The notes under the pieces were generated by a model. The model was not told the origin of the DNA. It ran no database searches and worked only from the letters and a program-made list of their open reading frames with translations. Shown here in pieces: positions 16,399 through 25,238 of a stretch of DNA of 64,000 nt (position 1 is its first letter; every line of letters begins with the position of its first letter). The stretch comes from Pararoseomonas sp. SCSIO 73927. GTDB taxonomy: Bacteria > Pseudomonadota > Alphaproteobacteria > Acetobacterales > Acetobacteraceae. The position numbers were made by a program, and so were the translations under genes. The DNA is taken from NCBI RefSeq assembly GCF_037040815.1, contig NZ_CP146232.1, positions 1,668,501 to 1,732,500 of the forward strand, read 5' to 3'.

Positions 16399-17660
16399 TC
16401 GGCGGTCTTCAGGAAGCGCTCCATCGCTTCCGTCATGCGCTCGAAGGTGAACTGCCGGCTCACCTCCTGCCCGCCAAGCGCCAGCCGCTGCCGCAGCGCG
16501 GGATCGCGCGCGAGGCGGGCGATGGTTTCCGCCAGGGAGGCGGGATCGCCCTTGCGGAACAGCAGGCCGCTCCGCCCATCCTCCACGATCTCCGGGTTGC
16601 CGCCGATGTCGGAGGCGATGGTGGGGATCCCGCAGGCCAGCGCGTGGATGAGGGTGAGCGAGAAGGGCTCGTAGAGGGAGGGGAAGAGGTAGATGTCGTG
16701 GCGGTCGAACAGCGCGGGCAGCTCCGCCTCCGGCACCACCGGCTCCATCACCATGTCGGCCGCGCGCGGGCTGGCCGCGAGCAGGGCCCGGAAGCGCTCG
16801 AGATAGGCGTGGTCCTGCCCGTCGCCCACGATCGTGAGGGTGATCCGCTCCACGCCCAGTTCGGACGGGTTGAGCAGGGAGAGAGCCTCGACCGCCGTAT
16901 CGGCGCCCTTCAGATCCACCAGCCGGCCAGCGAAGAGCAGGCGCAGATGGCCGGGCCGCACCGTGGCGGCGCGGTCCGGCGCCGGGCCGGTGCGCGGCGA
17001 CTGGCGCACCCCGTTGTGGATCACGCGGTGGGAACGGAAATAGGTGCCTCCCGCGGCGTAGAAATCCCGCATGAAGCGCGCCCCGAAGACCGCCTGCAGC
17101 TGGCCCCGCGGCGTGATGCCGGCCAGCCGCTGCAGGCGGCGCTTCGCCCGCCCGGCCATGGCGCGCCAGGCCGGCGGCGGCGGGGGCGGCACGAAGCGGC
17201 CGGGGCCGTGCACGATCTCGCGGAAGAAATCGGCCACGAAGGCCGGGTTCCGCATCACGAGCAGCCAGTTGTCCGTGAGCATCACGACGGTGCGGTAGGG
17301 GCTCGCCTCCAGCGCGTCGAGGATCGAGGCGTCGAGGAAGAAGAGGTTCCAGGCGAAGACGACGTCCGGCCGCACCTCGTCCAGCACCGCGCGCAGCCGC
17401 TCCAGGTTGCGCGCGTTCACGGCGGCCCGGTCCTCCGCCGTGCCGGGGAAGGGGATGTAGATCTCGCTGCCCGTCAGCAGCTCCAGCGTCCGCAGCACGC
17501 GCTGGCCCGGGTACTCCGCCACCTTGCCGCCATGGGCGCTGGTCAGGACCGTGATCTCGTGGCCGCGCGCCGCGAAGTCCGAGGCCACCTCGTGGCACAG
17601 CCGCTCGTAGCCGCCGACGACGTTCGGTGGGTAGAGATTGCTGAGGAAGAGGATCCGCAT
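16395..17660 (-). CDS. glycosyltransferase family 4 protein
   Basis: A 421-residue GT-B enzyme. The N-terminal glycine-rich loop is SNLYPPNVVGGYERLCHEVA (about 7-26). The C-terminal nucleotide-sugar domain has RLLFAGRLVDLKG, the E-x7-E block PSLYEPFSLTLIHALACGIPTIASDIGGNPEIV, and a closing helix. A run of seven prolines around residue 167 marks a linker. It likely adds a hexose or related sugar to the surface glycan. It overlaps its upstream neighbour's stop by one base and its downstream neighbour's start by four. Confidence 0.92.
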   Translation of the reverse strand: MRILFLSNLYPPNVVGGYERLCHEVASDFAARGHEITVLTSAHGGKVAEYPGQRVLRTLELLTGSEIYIPFPGTAEDRAAVNARNLERLRAVLDEVRPDVVFAWNLFFLDASILDALEASPYRTVVMLTDNWLLVMRNPAFVADFFREIVHGPGRFVPPPPPPAWRAMAGRAKRRLQRLAGITPRGQLQAVFGARFMRDFYAAGGTYFRSHRVIHNGVRQSPRTGPAPDRAATVRPGHLRLLFAGRLVDLKGADTAVEALSLLNPSELGVERITLTIVGDGQDHAYLERFRALLAASPRAADMVMEPVVPEAELPALFDRHDIYLFPSLYEPFSLTLIHALACGIPTIASDIGGNPEIVEDGRSGLLFRKGDPASLAETIARLARDPALRQRLALGGQEVSRQFTFERMTEAMERFLKTAE

Positions 17661-18607
17661 CAGGCCCAGTCCAGCATGCGCGCGCGAAAGGCCTCGTCCG
17701 CCAGCAGGGGGCTGGTGTCGAGCCGGCCGCCACCGTGACGGCGCAGGTAGGCCATGCAGGGCGGCACCATGCGCGTCAGCTCGTGCCGCCGCAGCACCTC
17801 CGCCATTCCGCCCGCCGCGTCCCAGTCCGGCTCCGGCGCGCCGGGCCGGTCCCAGAGCAGCGTGAGATAGGCGGCGGCGGAGGCGGCCCACTCCACCCGC
17901 ACCTTCCGATGGTCCTCCGAGATGGTGTTGGCGCCGTGCTGGCGGTAGCACAGCAGCGGCTGCTCCAGCAGGGCGATGCCGTACCCCAGCGCCAGGGCCC
18001 GCAGGGCGAAGTCCAGGTCGTGCGTGTAGCGCAGGGCCGCGAAGCCGCCGATCCGCCCGGGCAGGTCGCGCCGGAACAGGTAGTTGGAGGTCGTCATCAG
18101 GAAGTTGGCGTTCACCAGCGCGGTGGCCGTGTCCCGGCCCTCGCGGAACGCCATGGCCTCCCGGTACCAGCCGTTCTCCACCGGGGCGCCGTTCCCGTCC
18201 ATGAAGGCGATGCCGGAGGCGGCGAGGGCGGCGCCCGGCTCCGCGTCCAGCCGCAGCACCAGCGCGTCCAGCCGCCCGGGCAGGTAGGCGTCGTCGGAGT
18301 TGAGGACCGCGACGAACTCGCCTGTCGCCTCGTCCAGCCCCTCGTTGATGGTGGCGTGCGCGCCCTGGTTCGGCCTGCTGCGGAAGCGGATGCGCGGGTC
18401 GCGCACGGCAACCTGCCGCATCGTTTCGGCCGAGGAATCGGTCGAGCCATCGTCGATGACGATCACCTCCCGCAGCACCGGGCCCTGGGCCAGGGCGCTC
18501 TCCACGGCCGCCCCGATATAGGCGGCGTGGTTGTAGAGCGGGATCACGACAGAGACGCGGCCGGCGCCCGCAGAGGGCAGCCGCGCCTTCCGGAACAGGC
18601 CGAGCAA
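17660..18607 (-). CDS. glycosyltransferase family 2 protein (GT-A)
   Basis: A 315-residue GT2 enzyme. It has VSVVIPLYNHAAYIGAAVESAL (about 18-39), VIVIDDGSTDSS (about 48-59), the DxD-type metal site NSDDAYLPG (about 103-111), and the acceptor-side pattern TTSNYLFRR and YTHDLDFALRAL. TTG at 18607 is the only upstream start that keeps the N terminus, two bases after the stop of the preceding giant gene, so translation is coupled. The substrate is unknown. Confidence 0.9.
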   Translation of the reverse strand: MLGLFRKARLPSAGAGRVSVVIPLYNHAAYIGAAVESALAQGPVLREVIVIDDGSTDSSAETMRQVAVRDPRIRFRSRPNQGAHATINEGLDEATGEFVAVLNSDDAYLPGRLDALVLRLDAEPGAALAASGIAFMDGNGAPVENGWYREAMAFREGRDTATALVNANFLMTTSNYLFRRDLPGRIGGFAALRYTHDLDFALRALALGYGIALLEQPLLCYRQHGANTISEDHRKVRVEWAASAAAYLTLLWDRPGAPEPDWDAAGGMAEVLRRHELTRMVPPCMAYLRRHGGGRLDTSPLLADEAFRARMLDWA

Positions 18608-18609
18608 GC

Positions 18610-21600
18610 TCAGAACCCTCGCGCGGCGAGGCGGCGCGCCAGGCCCGGCGGCACCCGGGTAACCAGGGGCGCGGGCTCCTGCCGCACCGGCAGCATCACC
18701 GGCCCGGTCAGCGCGGCGCCGTGCTCGCCGAGGAAGCGGTCCAGCTCCTGGGGGCTGCGCGCCGTGACGATCGTGCCCGTCTCCGCGTAGAGCGCGGGCT
18801 GCGCGATCTTGAGCCAGGCATGGCCGCTGCGCTCACAGGCCAGGAAGTAGAGCCGCTCGATCGCGTGGGCCGGCGTGTGGTCGAGCTGCGCGCCCTCCGC
18901 CGGGAAGTCGTCGAAGGACAGGTTCAGGTCCAGCAGGGGCTTCAGCGCGGCCGGGCGGGCCCAGAACATGGAGCCCGAGGGGAAGTCGAGCGCGCGCACC
19001 GGCGAGAGCGCGATGCCCATGCGCGCGGCAAGCTCCTTCGCGGCGTCGTAGTTGCCGTTCCAGCCGATCCAGCGGCGGATCGCCTCGTAGTGCTGCGGCG
19101 CCATCATCCCGAGCCCCGGCAGGCGCGCGAAGGCGTCGAGGATGCTGGCGACGCCCTCCCGCGAGCCCATCAGGTTCTCGAAGAGGAAGCTGCGCCAGGG
19201 GGCCAGGAAATGCGCGTGCTCCGACTTCTTGGAGTGCAGGTGCAGCACCAGGTCGTGATCCGCATGGGCATCGGCGAAGCCGACGAGCTTCGGCGCGATG
19301 TCGCGGCCGCGGTTCGGCACCACCCGCACCTCCACGCGCCCCCCCTCCCAGTCCGCGAAACAGGCGCGGATGATCGCGGCCTTCTCGGCGGTGTCGGTGG
19401 AGAGGAAGATGTTCGCGGGAACGGGCAGGTTCCGCAGGTAGGCGCGAACCTCGCGCCCGATCTCGGGATGATAGAGGTGGCAGATCACGGCGATGCGCGG
19501 CGCCGGTACCGGAAGCGGCGGAAAGTCGAAGGGAATGGCCAAGCTGTAGTCGGATTCGGCCGGACGGCTGGTGTTCGGCTCACCGGCGGCCGGCGGCGGC
19601 GCGGGGCGCCGGCGCTCCGCCTCCACGAGCGCCTCGGGCCTGCGGCGGGTGATCGGCATGGCGGCCACCAGGGCGCGCACCGTGGCCGTGAAGGCCTCCG
19701 GCGAGCAGTCCTGCCGGACCCGCTCCAGCGCGTTGCAGCGCAGCGCTTCCCATAGCGCCCGGTCGCCGTACAGGCGGGCGCAGGCGGCGGCGAAGGCGGC
19801 CGCGTCGTCGGCGACCAGCACCTCCCGGCCGTCCTTCCAGTCGAGCTGTTCCGCGATGAGCGAGGTGACCACCATCGGGATGCCCAGCACCGCCCCCTGC
19901 AGGGCCTTGAGCGGGATACCCGCGCCCAGTCGGCTCGGCACCACCATGACGCGCGCGTGGGACAGCGCCCCACGCAAGTCCTCCACCATGCCCTTGAGGT
20001 CGAGTGCGGTGCCGTCGAGTGCGCGCACGCTCGGTGCCTCGACCATGCCGATGGCGGTGAGCCTCACCTCTGTCCCGAGATGGCGGCGAAGGGCGGGCAG
20101 GACGTCCTGAGCGAACCAGCGGACCGCGTCCGCATTGGGCGCGTCATCCGACTGGACCGCGCCCAGGAATACGATCTGGTCGCGCTCCTCGTAGGCGCCG
20201 GGCAGGGGCTCGTCGTCGATGGCGTGGCTGAGGACATGCACATCCGTTGCGCCATAGGCCTTGAGCGTCTCCTGTTCCGAGGCGGACACGGACAGGGCGG
20301 AATCCGCGAGCCGCGTGAGCGCGACCTCCGCGGCGACCATCTCGTGCCGCTCCTGATCCGGCGCAGGATCGCCACTGGCGGTCCGGCGCTGCAGCGTGCG
20401 AGTGACGAACAGCGCCTCGGCGTCGTAGATGACGCGCGCCTGCCCGATCAGGTCCCGCTCCGCGCCGATCGCCTGCTCGAAGGACGCCATGTTCGGTGGG
20501 CGGCAGACGATGATCGCGTCGAAGTGCCCGCGCCGGGCGTTCAGGTAGGCGCGGAGCTGGGATATCTCGGCCGCGATCAGGACCTCGATGCGCTTGTCGA
20601 GCGCGCGGCGGACGCCGTGCCAGGTCTCGGGATGGCGGAAGACCGGGAACAGCGTCACATCGGCGCCGGCCCGCACCAGCTCGTGAAGCAGGCGGTTGGC
20701 GCGCGGATAGCCGGTGCCGAGCTCCACCTTCGGGACGCGATCCTCGATGACCAGCACGCGTGGCCGATCAGAGCGCGTGGTGCGGGCGGCGATCACGTTC
20801 ATCGGATCCAGCGGGAACTGGCCGTCCAGCCACGCGCGATGGGTTTCGGTGAAGATGCGGTGGTTCGCGGCCTGCAGCGCCAACGCCGCGTCAGAGGAGG
20901 CGGAGCTGCCGAACTCGTAGTGGATGATCGCCACGTCCGGGTCGAAGACCACGCGCCGCCCGCTCTCCCAGAGGCGGAGGCAGTAGTCAGTCTCCTCGTA
21001 GTAGGCGGGGGCATAGCGCTCGTCGAAGCCGCCCAGCTCCTCCCACACCGCGCGCGGCGTGAGGAGGAAGGCGCCGGAGCAGTAGTCCACGTCGCGCTGG
21101 AACATGTAGTCCGGCCCGTTCGGGTCGTCGCCGCGGCCGAAGCCGGAGGCGGCACCGTTGCGCCAGAGGATGGAGCCCGCCTCCTGCAGCGTCCCGTCCG
21201 GCAGGATGATGCGCCCGCCCACCGCGCCGATGTCGGGGGCAGAATCCAGCGTGCGGAGCGCCGACGCGACGGCGCCGGGCAGGAGCTGCGCGTCGTTGTT
21301 CAGGAGCAGCAGGGTGCGGCCGGTGGCGGACCTGGCTGCGCGATTCACGCCCTTGAGGAAGTGCAGGTTCGTCTCGCTGCGGATGACCGTCGCGCCATCG
21401 ATCCGGTCCAGCAGCTGGTCCGTGCGGTCCGCCGAGCCGTTGTCGAGGATCACCACCTCGATCCCCGGCGCATCCTTGCCCGAGAGCGTCTCCGCGATGG
21501 AGGCAAGGCAGCCGAAGGTCAGCTCCGCCTGGTTGTAGAGCACGAGGATGATGCTGACCTCGGGCGCCTCGGCCCGCGGCAGTTCCAGGCGCGCGGTGGT

Positions 21601-23019
21601 GGCCAGGAAGGCGCTGAGACGCGCGGACAGGGTGGCGCGCATCGCCGCTTTCACCGACGGGACCGCGGGCGCCTCCGCTGCCGGCGCCTCGGCCTGCGGG
21701 GGCGGAGCAGCCGGCAGGGGCGGGGGCAGGCTCGGCTGTGAGAGCGATGGTGCAAGGCGCCGTTCGCGCAGGAGCCGCACCGCCACACGCAGGGGCCGGG
21801 TGATGCGCCAGGACGTGGAGCTGACGTAGCGGGCGGCGACGGCCTGCGCGGTCGCGTCGACCGAGGCAGCAGCCGCTTCGGCGCGAGCCGAGTGATGCCG
21901 CACCTCCGCCATCATCGCCTCGCGGTCCTGCTGCGCCTGCAGGAGGCGGACCTCGTACTCGTGCCTCTGGTTCCGCAGATCCGCGTTGAGGGCGACGGCG
22001 AGCTGATCCCGCGCGTCGATGATCCGGTCGCGCGTCGCGAGCGCCGCGGCACGGGCGGCGGCGGCGTCGCCGAGCGACGCGATCATGACATCCTTGGCGG
22101 CGGTTACCTCGCGCTGCGTGAGTAGCAGGGCATCCTTCCAGGCCAGTTCCGCGCGCAGCGTCTCGGCCTTCCCGCCCAACTCCGCCCGGGCGGCTTCCGC
22201 GTTCCCGGCAGCGGCCTGGATCTGGCCGGTCAGGTCCGCAATATGGGCATCCTTGATGGCAATCTGGCCGCGCAGGGCGAGGATCTCCGCCTGGCGCTGG
22301 AAAGTCTGGCCACGCATGGCGACCTGCCGGCGAAAGGCCGCTGCCCGCTCTCCATCCAGGCTGAAAAGGGTGCGCAGGGCCGGCGCTTGCTCCGGCCCGA
22401 CGCCGAGCACGCCGAGACCGTTGGAGTGATCGAACGCGAAGGCAGGATACTCGGCGCGCAACTCCTCCCAGAGGCGCCAGACGCCGAAGCCGCGCTCGCG
22501 GACATTGATGTCGTGGAAGAGGACGACGCCACGGGACGAAAGAGTGGAGCGCCAGGTCTCGAAATCTTGGCGGACGGCTTCGTGGCTGTGCAGACCGTCA
22601 ATGTGCAGGAGGTCGATGCCGCCATCCGGCCCTCCATCGGGGAAGTAGCCGCGCGCCTCGTCGAACGTCATGCGGAGCAGGGTGGAGAAACGGGAGAAGT
22701 GCGCGGCGTTGAAGCGAGCGACGTCGGCGTAGACCTCCTCACCGTAATGTCCGGCGTGCTCGTCACCCTGCCATGTATCCACGGCATAGGCGCGGGCTCC
22801 CGGACAGAACGCCTCGATGGCCTGGCAGAACGCGAAGTACGAGTTGCCGGAATGGGTCCCCAATTCTACGAGGCTTGCCGGGCGCAGGGCTTTCACCAGC
22901 CAGAAAGCGAACGGGATGTGGCCGACCCACGGACCTGGCTCGGCGATGCGCACCGCATTCCAGGTCAACTCGTCGCCGATCGCGAGATCCTGAACTGGAT
23001 CCGGCATCGTCTCAGCCAT
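18610..23019 (-). CDS. multidomain glycan-assembly protein: methyltransferase, coiled coil, GT2, GT4-like and RgpF-like domains
   Basis: A 1469-residue cytoplasmic protein and first gene of the five-gene operon. Residues about 28-210: class I SAM methyltransferase of the Methyltransf_24 kind (SLVELGTHSGNSYFAF, AVDTWQGDEHAG, IDLLHIDGLHSHEAV). About 225-395: long alpha-helical coiled coil. 425-455: Pro/Ala linker. About 487-735: GT2 (VSIILVLYNQAELT, VVILDNGSADRT, LLLNNDAQLLPG, EETDYCLRLW). About 754-1120: GT-B domain (VLVIEDRVPKVELGTGYPRA, FLGAVQSDDAPNADAV, SRLGAGIPLKALQGAVLGIP). About 1174-1440: rhamnan-synthesis F domain (AVICHLYHP, VVPNRGRDIAPKL, LHLHSKKSEH). ATG 23019 has GAGGACAG upstream. 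It plausibly builds and methylates a rhamnose-containing chain. Confidence 0.9.
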   Translation of the reverse strand: MAETMPDPVQDLAIGDELTWNAVRIAEPGPWVGHIPFAFWLVKALRPASLVELGTHSGNSYFAFCQAIEAFCPGARAYAVDTWQGDEHAGHYGEEVYADVARFNAAHFSRFSTLLRMTFDEARGYFPDGGPDGGIDLLHIDGLHSHEAVRQDFETWRSTLSSRGVVLFHDINVRERGFGVWRLWEELRAEYPAFAFDHSNGLGVLGVGPEQAPALRTLFSLDGERAAAFRRQVAMRGQTFQRQAEILALRGQIAIKDAHIADLTGQIQAAAGNAEAARAELGGKAETLRAELAWKDALLLTQREVTAAKDVMIASLGDAAAARAAALATRDRIIDARDQLAVALNADLRNQRHEYEVRLLQAQQDREAMMAEVRHHSARAEAAAASVDATAQAVAARYVSSTSWRITRPLRVAVRLLRERRLAPSLSQPSLPPPLPAAPPPQAEAPAAEAPAVPSVKAAMRATLSARLSAFLATTARLELPRAEAPEVSIILVLYNQAELTFGCLASIAETLSGKDAPGIEVVILDNGSADRTDQLLDRIDGATVIRSETNLHFLKGVNRAARSATGRTLLLLNNDAQLLPGAVASALRTLDSAPDIGAVGGRIILPDGTLQEAGSILWRNGAASGFGRGDDPNGPDYMFQRDVDYCSGAFLLTPRAVWEELGGFDERYAPAYYEETDYCLRLWESGRRVVFDPDVAIIHYEFGSSASSDAALALQAANHRIFTETHRAWLDGQFPLDPMNVIAARTTRSDRPRVLVIEDRVPKVELGTGYPRANRLLHELVRAGADVTLFPVFRHPETWHGVRRALDKRIEVLIAAEISQLRAYLNARRGHFDAIIVCRPPNMASFEQAIGAERDLIGQARVIYDAEALFVTRTLQRRTASGDPAPDQERHEMVAAEVALTRLADSALSVSASEQETLKAYGATDVHVLSHAIDDEPLPGAYEERDQIVFLGAVQSDDAPNADAVRWFAQDVLPALRRHLGTEVRLTAIGMVEAPSVRALDGTALDLKGMVEDLRGALSHARVMVVPSRLGAGIPLKALQGAVLGIPMVVTSLIAEQLDWKDGREVLVADDAAAFAAACARLYGDRALWEALRCNALERVRQDCSPEAFTATVRALVAAMPITRRRPEALVEAERRRPAPPPAAGEPNTSRPAESDYSLAIPFDFPPLPVPAPRIAVICHLYHPEIGREVRAYLRNLPVPANIFLSTDTAEKAAIIRACFADWEGGRVEVRVVPNRGRDIAPKLVGFADAHADHDLVLHLHSKKSEHAHFLAPWRSFLFENLMGSREGVASILDAFARLPGLGMMAPQHYEAIRRWIGWNGNYDAAKELAARMGIALSPVRALDFPSGSMFWARPAALKPLLDLNLSFDDFPAEGAQLDHTPAHAIERLYFLACERSGHAWLKIAQPALYAETGTIVTARSPQELDRFLGEHGAALTGPVMLPVRQEPAPLVTRVPPGLARRLAARGF

Positions 23020-23115
23020 CTGTCCTCGCCCATCCCCGCCCTTCGTCCGACTGGGCGCGCGACTTTATAGGGCGAGGCTCCTGAATCCACAAAGCAGGGT
23101 CACCCGGGCGCGGGA

Positions 23116-25152
23116 CTACCCCGGTGTCTCTGCCCTGTCCGTCCTCAGGGCACGGAAGCCGAGCCAAGTGCCGAGGACCGAGAAGATGATGACGAAGGGC
23201 AAAGCCGGCGAGAGGTAAAGGAGGTTCGCCGAAGGGATTGAGGTGGCGTCGAGATAGGCGAGCAGGGCCAGGCGGGCCGAGAATGCCGCGCCGCAGCCGA
23301 GCATGAGCGCGATCAGGCACGCCGGCACGGGCCGGCGGCGGTGGCGGACCAGGGCGAGCAGCAGGCCGATGAGGCCCAGCCCTCCCAGGACAGGGAAGCC
23401 GTTGGCGTAGCCCGCGCCGATGACTCCGGCAATGCTCGTCTGCACGGAGCGCCGGCGCGATCCCATCCGATCGGTGTCCAGGCTCGTCAGGAGGTCGCCG
23501 TAGAGCCGGACCGTCCCGGTATCCAGGATCATGCCCTGGCGCGCGCTGTCCCAGGGAAGGCTCACGCGCGGGCCATTCTCCACCTCTACGACGATGACGC
23601 ACTGCGAGGGCGGGCATGATGTCTCTAGTGCGAAGGCGAGGCCGTTCATGTCGGGGTAGGTGCTGCGGATGTAGTCGCCCGGCCAGCGCGCAACGGAGGC
23701 CGACACCGTGACTCCCTCCGGCCCGCGCAGGCTGATGTCGGGACGGCCGGCCGTGGCGCCGACCCAGCCCTGCAGCCGCCGTTGTGGGCCATCGGGGGGG
23801 AAGACCGGTCCGACCGCATCGGCGAAAACCTGGATCGCGGAGCGTGGGCCGATGCTGGGCGCCGACCCCACGGGGCCCTCCCGCATGGTGACCAGACGCT
23901 CCAACAATGTGACGGCCGCGCCGGCTGCGTGGCGCAGGTACTCGACGCGGAAGGGTGGTGCGAGTGTGGCGCGGCGGGGCAGGCAGTCCAGCCGGCCGCT
24001 GTCACAGGCCTCGTCGATCTCGGACGCCAGGCGCAGGTAGAAGTCGCGCGCAGCGACCGCGGAGCGGCCATGCCCCGCGGCGGTGACGGCATCCCGCAAG
24101 GCCCACATGAACCAGCCCGCGAGGATCTCGGGGCATTCCACCGCGCTGGGCATCAGGGACTGCGTGCAGCCCACCCGGCGCCATCCTTCACCTCCGGCCC
24201 CTTCGAAGTACGGCTCCAGTTCCCGTGCGGCAGGGCTGGCGGCGTAAGCGCGCTGGCGCGCATCGCGCGGGAACACGACCAAGCGGCGCCAGTGGTCGTG
24301 CCGGATGCGTGAGAGGGCGCCGTAGCCGCGCTCGAAGGCCCTGGACTTGAACTCGTTGTTCCCACTCACGCCGTAATGGGCGGCGTTCAACCAGGACACC
24401 GTACTGAGCCCCGCGGCGAAAACTCCCCCGGCCAGGAGCAGCGGCAGCGCCGATGCGGAGAGGCGGACGACGAGGCGGTTGGCCCCTGCCGGCCCGGCTT
24501 CCCTCCACCTCGGCCAGAGAAGGCCGGCCAGGGCCGTGAGGAGGACAACGGCGAGGGCGGGCAGGAGCCAGACGCCTTCCTCCCGCGTGAGCCAGTAGCC
24601 GGCCGCAACAAGGCCCAGGCAGACGCCCAGAACCGCCCGGTGCCAGAGCTTCGACGCGGGTGGCGGGAAGGCGGCCAGAACCGTGAGGAGAACCAGCGCC
24701 AGCGACAGGCTGATATAGAGATTCTCGCGGATGACCCGGGCAAGGGAGAGCGACCACAGGGCCGGGTTGAAGGCGAGGACCGCGAAGATCACCAAGCCGA
24801 GCCAGCGACGGCCCGTGCAGCGCGACACGAGGACGGCCGCCAGGGCGGAAGCGCCGAGATAGCAGGCCTGCTCCGCCACGCGCAGCGGAATGGAGAGGAA
24901 GGACGAGGTGGCGATGAAAAGGGGATAGAATATCCCCTTGGCCAGGGTGAGGTTATCATAGGGGCCGAGCCACTCGCCGGCGAGAAGAGAGCGGGCAAGC
25001 CGGATGAAGAGCGCGTCATCGGCCTCCGCGCTGCCGATCGCGTGCACCGGGAAGCCTGTCCGAAGCCAGAGGCTCAACCCGGCGATGCCGAGCCACGCGG
25101 CGAGCCGGACCGCAGCAGCCCAGCGCTCCCTTTCAAGTGTTGCGAGCGCCAT
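23116..25152 (-). CDS. polytopic membrane protein, GT-C-like glycosyltransferase candidate
   Basis: A 678-residue protein with an N-terminal helix, then an acidic loop (EADDALFIRLARSLL, about 43-57) and about nine more hydrophobic helices to residue ~270. A large periplasmic-type region follows (about 280-560) with several Cys residues and beta-rich sequence, then about three helices at the C terminus. The Asp-Asp motif in the first loop and the helix-loop layout fit lipid-linked-sugar GT-C enzymes, but I do not recognise a named family. It is transcribed toward the glycan operon, ending 97 bases upstream of it. ATG 25152 has GGACGGA upstream; a longer open frame extends to 25560 but lacks family-like residues. 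Confidence 0.7.
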   Translation of the reverse strand: MALATLERERWAAAVRLAAWLGIAGLSLWLRTGFPVHAIGSAEADDALFIRLARSLLAGEWLGPYDNLTLAKGIFYPLFIATSSFLSIPLRVAEQACYLGASALAAVLVSRCTGRRWLGLVIFAVLAFNPALWSLSLARVIRENLYISLSLALVLLTVLAAFPPPASKLWHRAVLGVCLGLVAAGYWLTREEGVWLLPALAVVLLTALAGLLWPRWREAGPAGANRLVVRLSASALPLLLAGGVFAAGLSTVSWLNAAHYGVSGNNEFKSRAFERGYGALSRIRHDHWRRLVVFPRDARQRAYAASPAARELEPYFEGAGGEGWRRVGCTQSLMPSAVECPEILAGWFMWALRDAVTAAGHGRSAVAARDFYLRLASEIDEACDSGRLDCLPRRATLAPPFRVEYLRHAAGAAVTLLERLVTMREGPVGSAPSIGPRSAIQVFADAVGPVFPPDGPQRRLQGWVGATAGRPDISLRGPEGVTVSASVARWPGDYIRSTYPDMNGLAFALETSCPPSQCVIVVEVENGPRVSLPWDSARQGMILDTGTVRLYGDLLTSLDTDRMGSRRRSVQTSIAGVIGAGYANGFPVLGGLGLIGLLLALVRHRRRPVPACLIALMLGCGAAFSARLALLAYLDATSIPSANLLYLSPALPFVIIFSVLGTWLGFRALRTDRAETPG

Positions 25153-25238
25153 TCCGTCCGATGTTCCCGGGTTCGCGAAGGACTTGCCCTTAGCACCACG
25201 TCGGAGGCTGAACCACCGACCCGGCCCGGACAGGCGGG

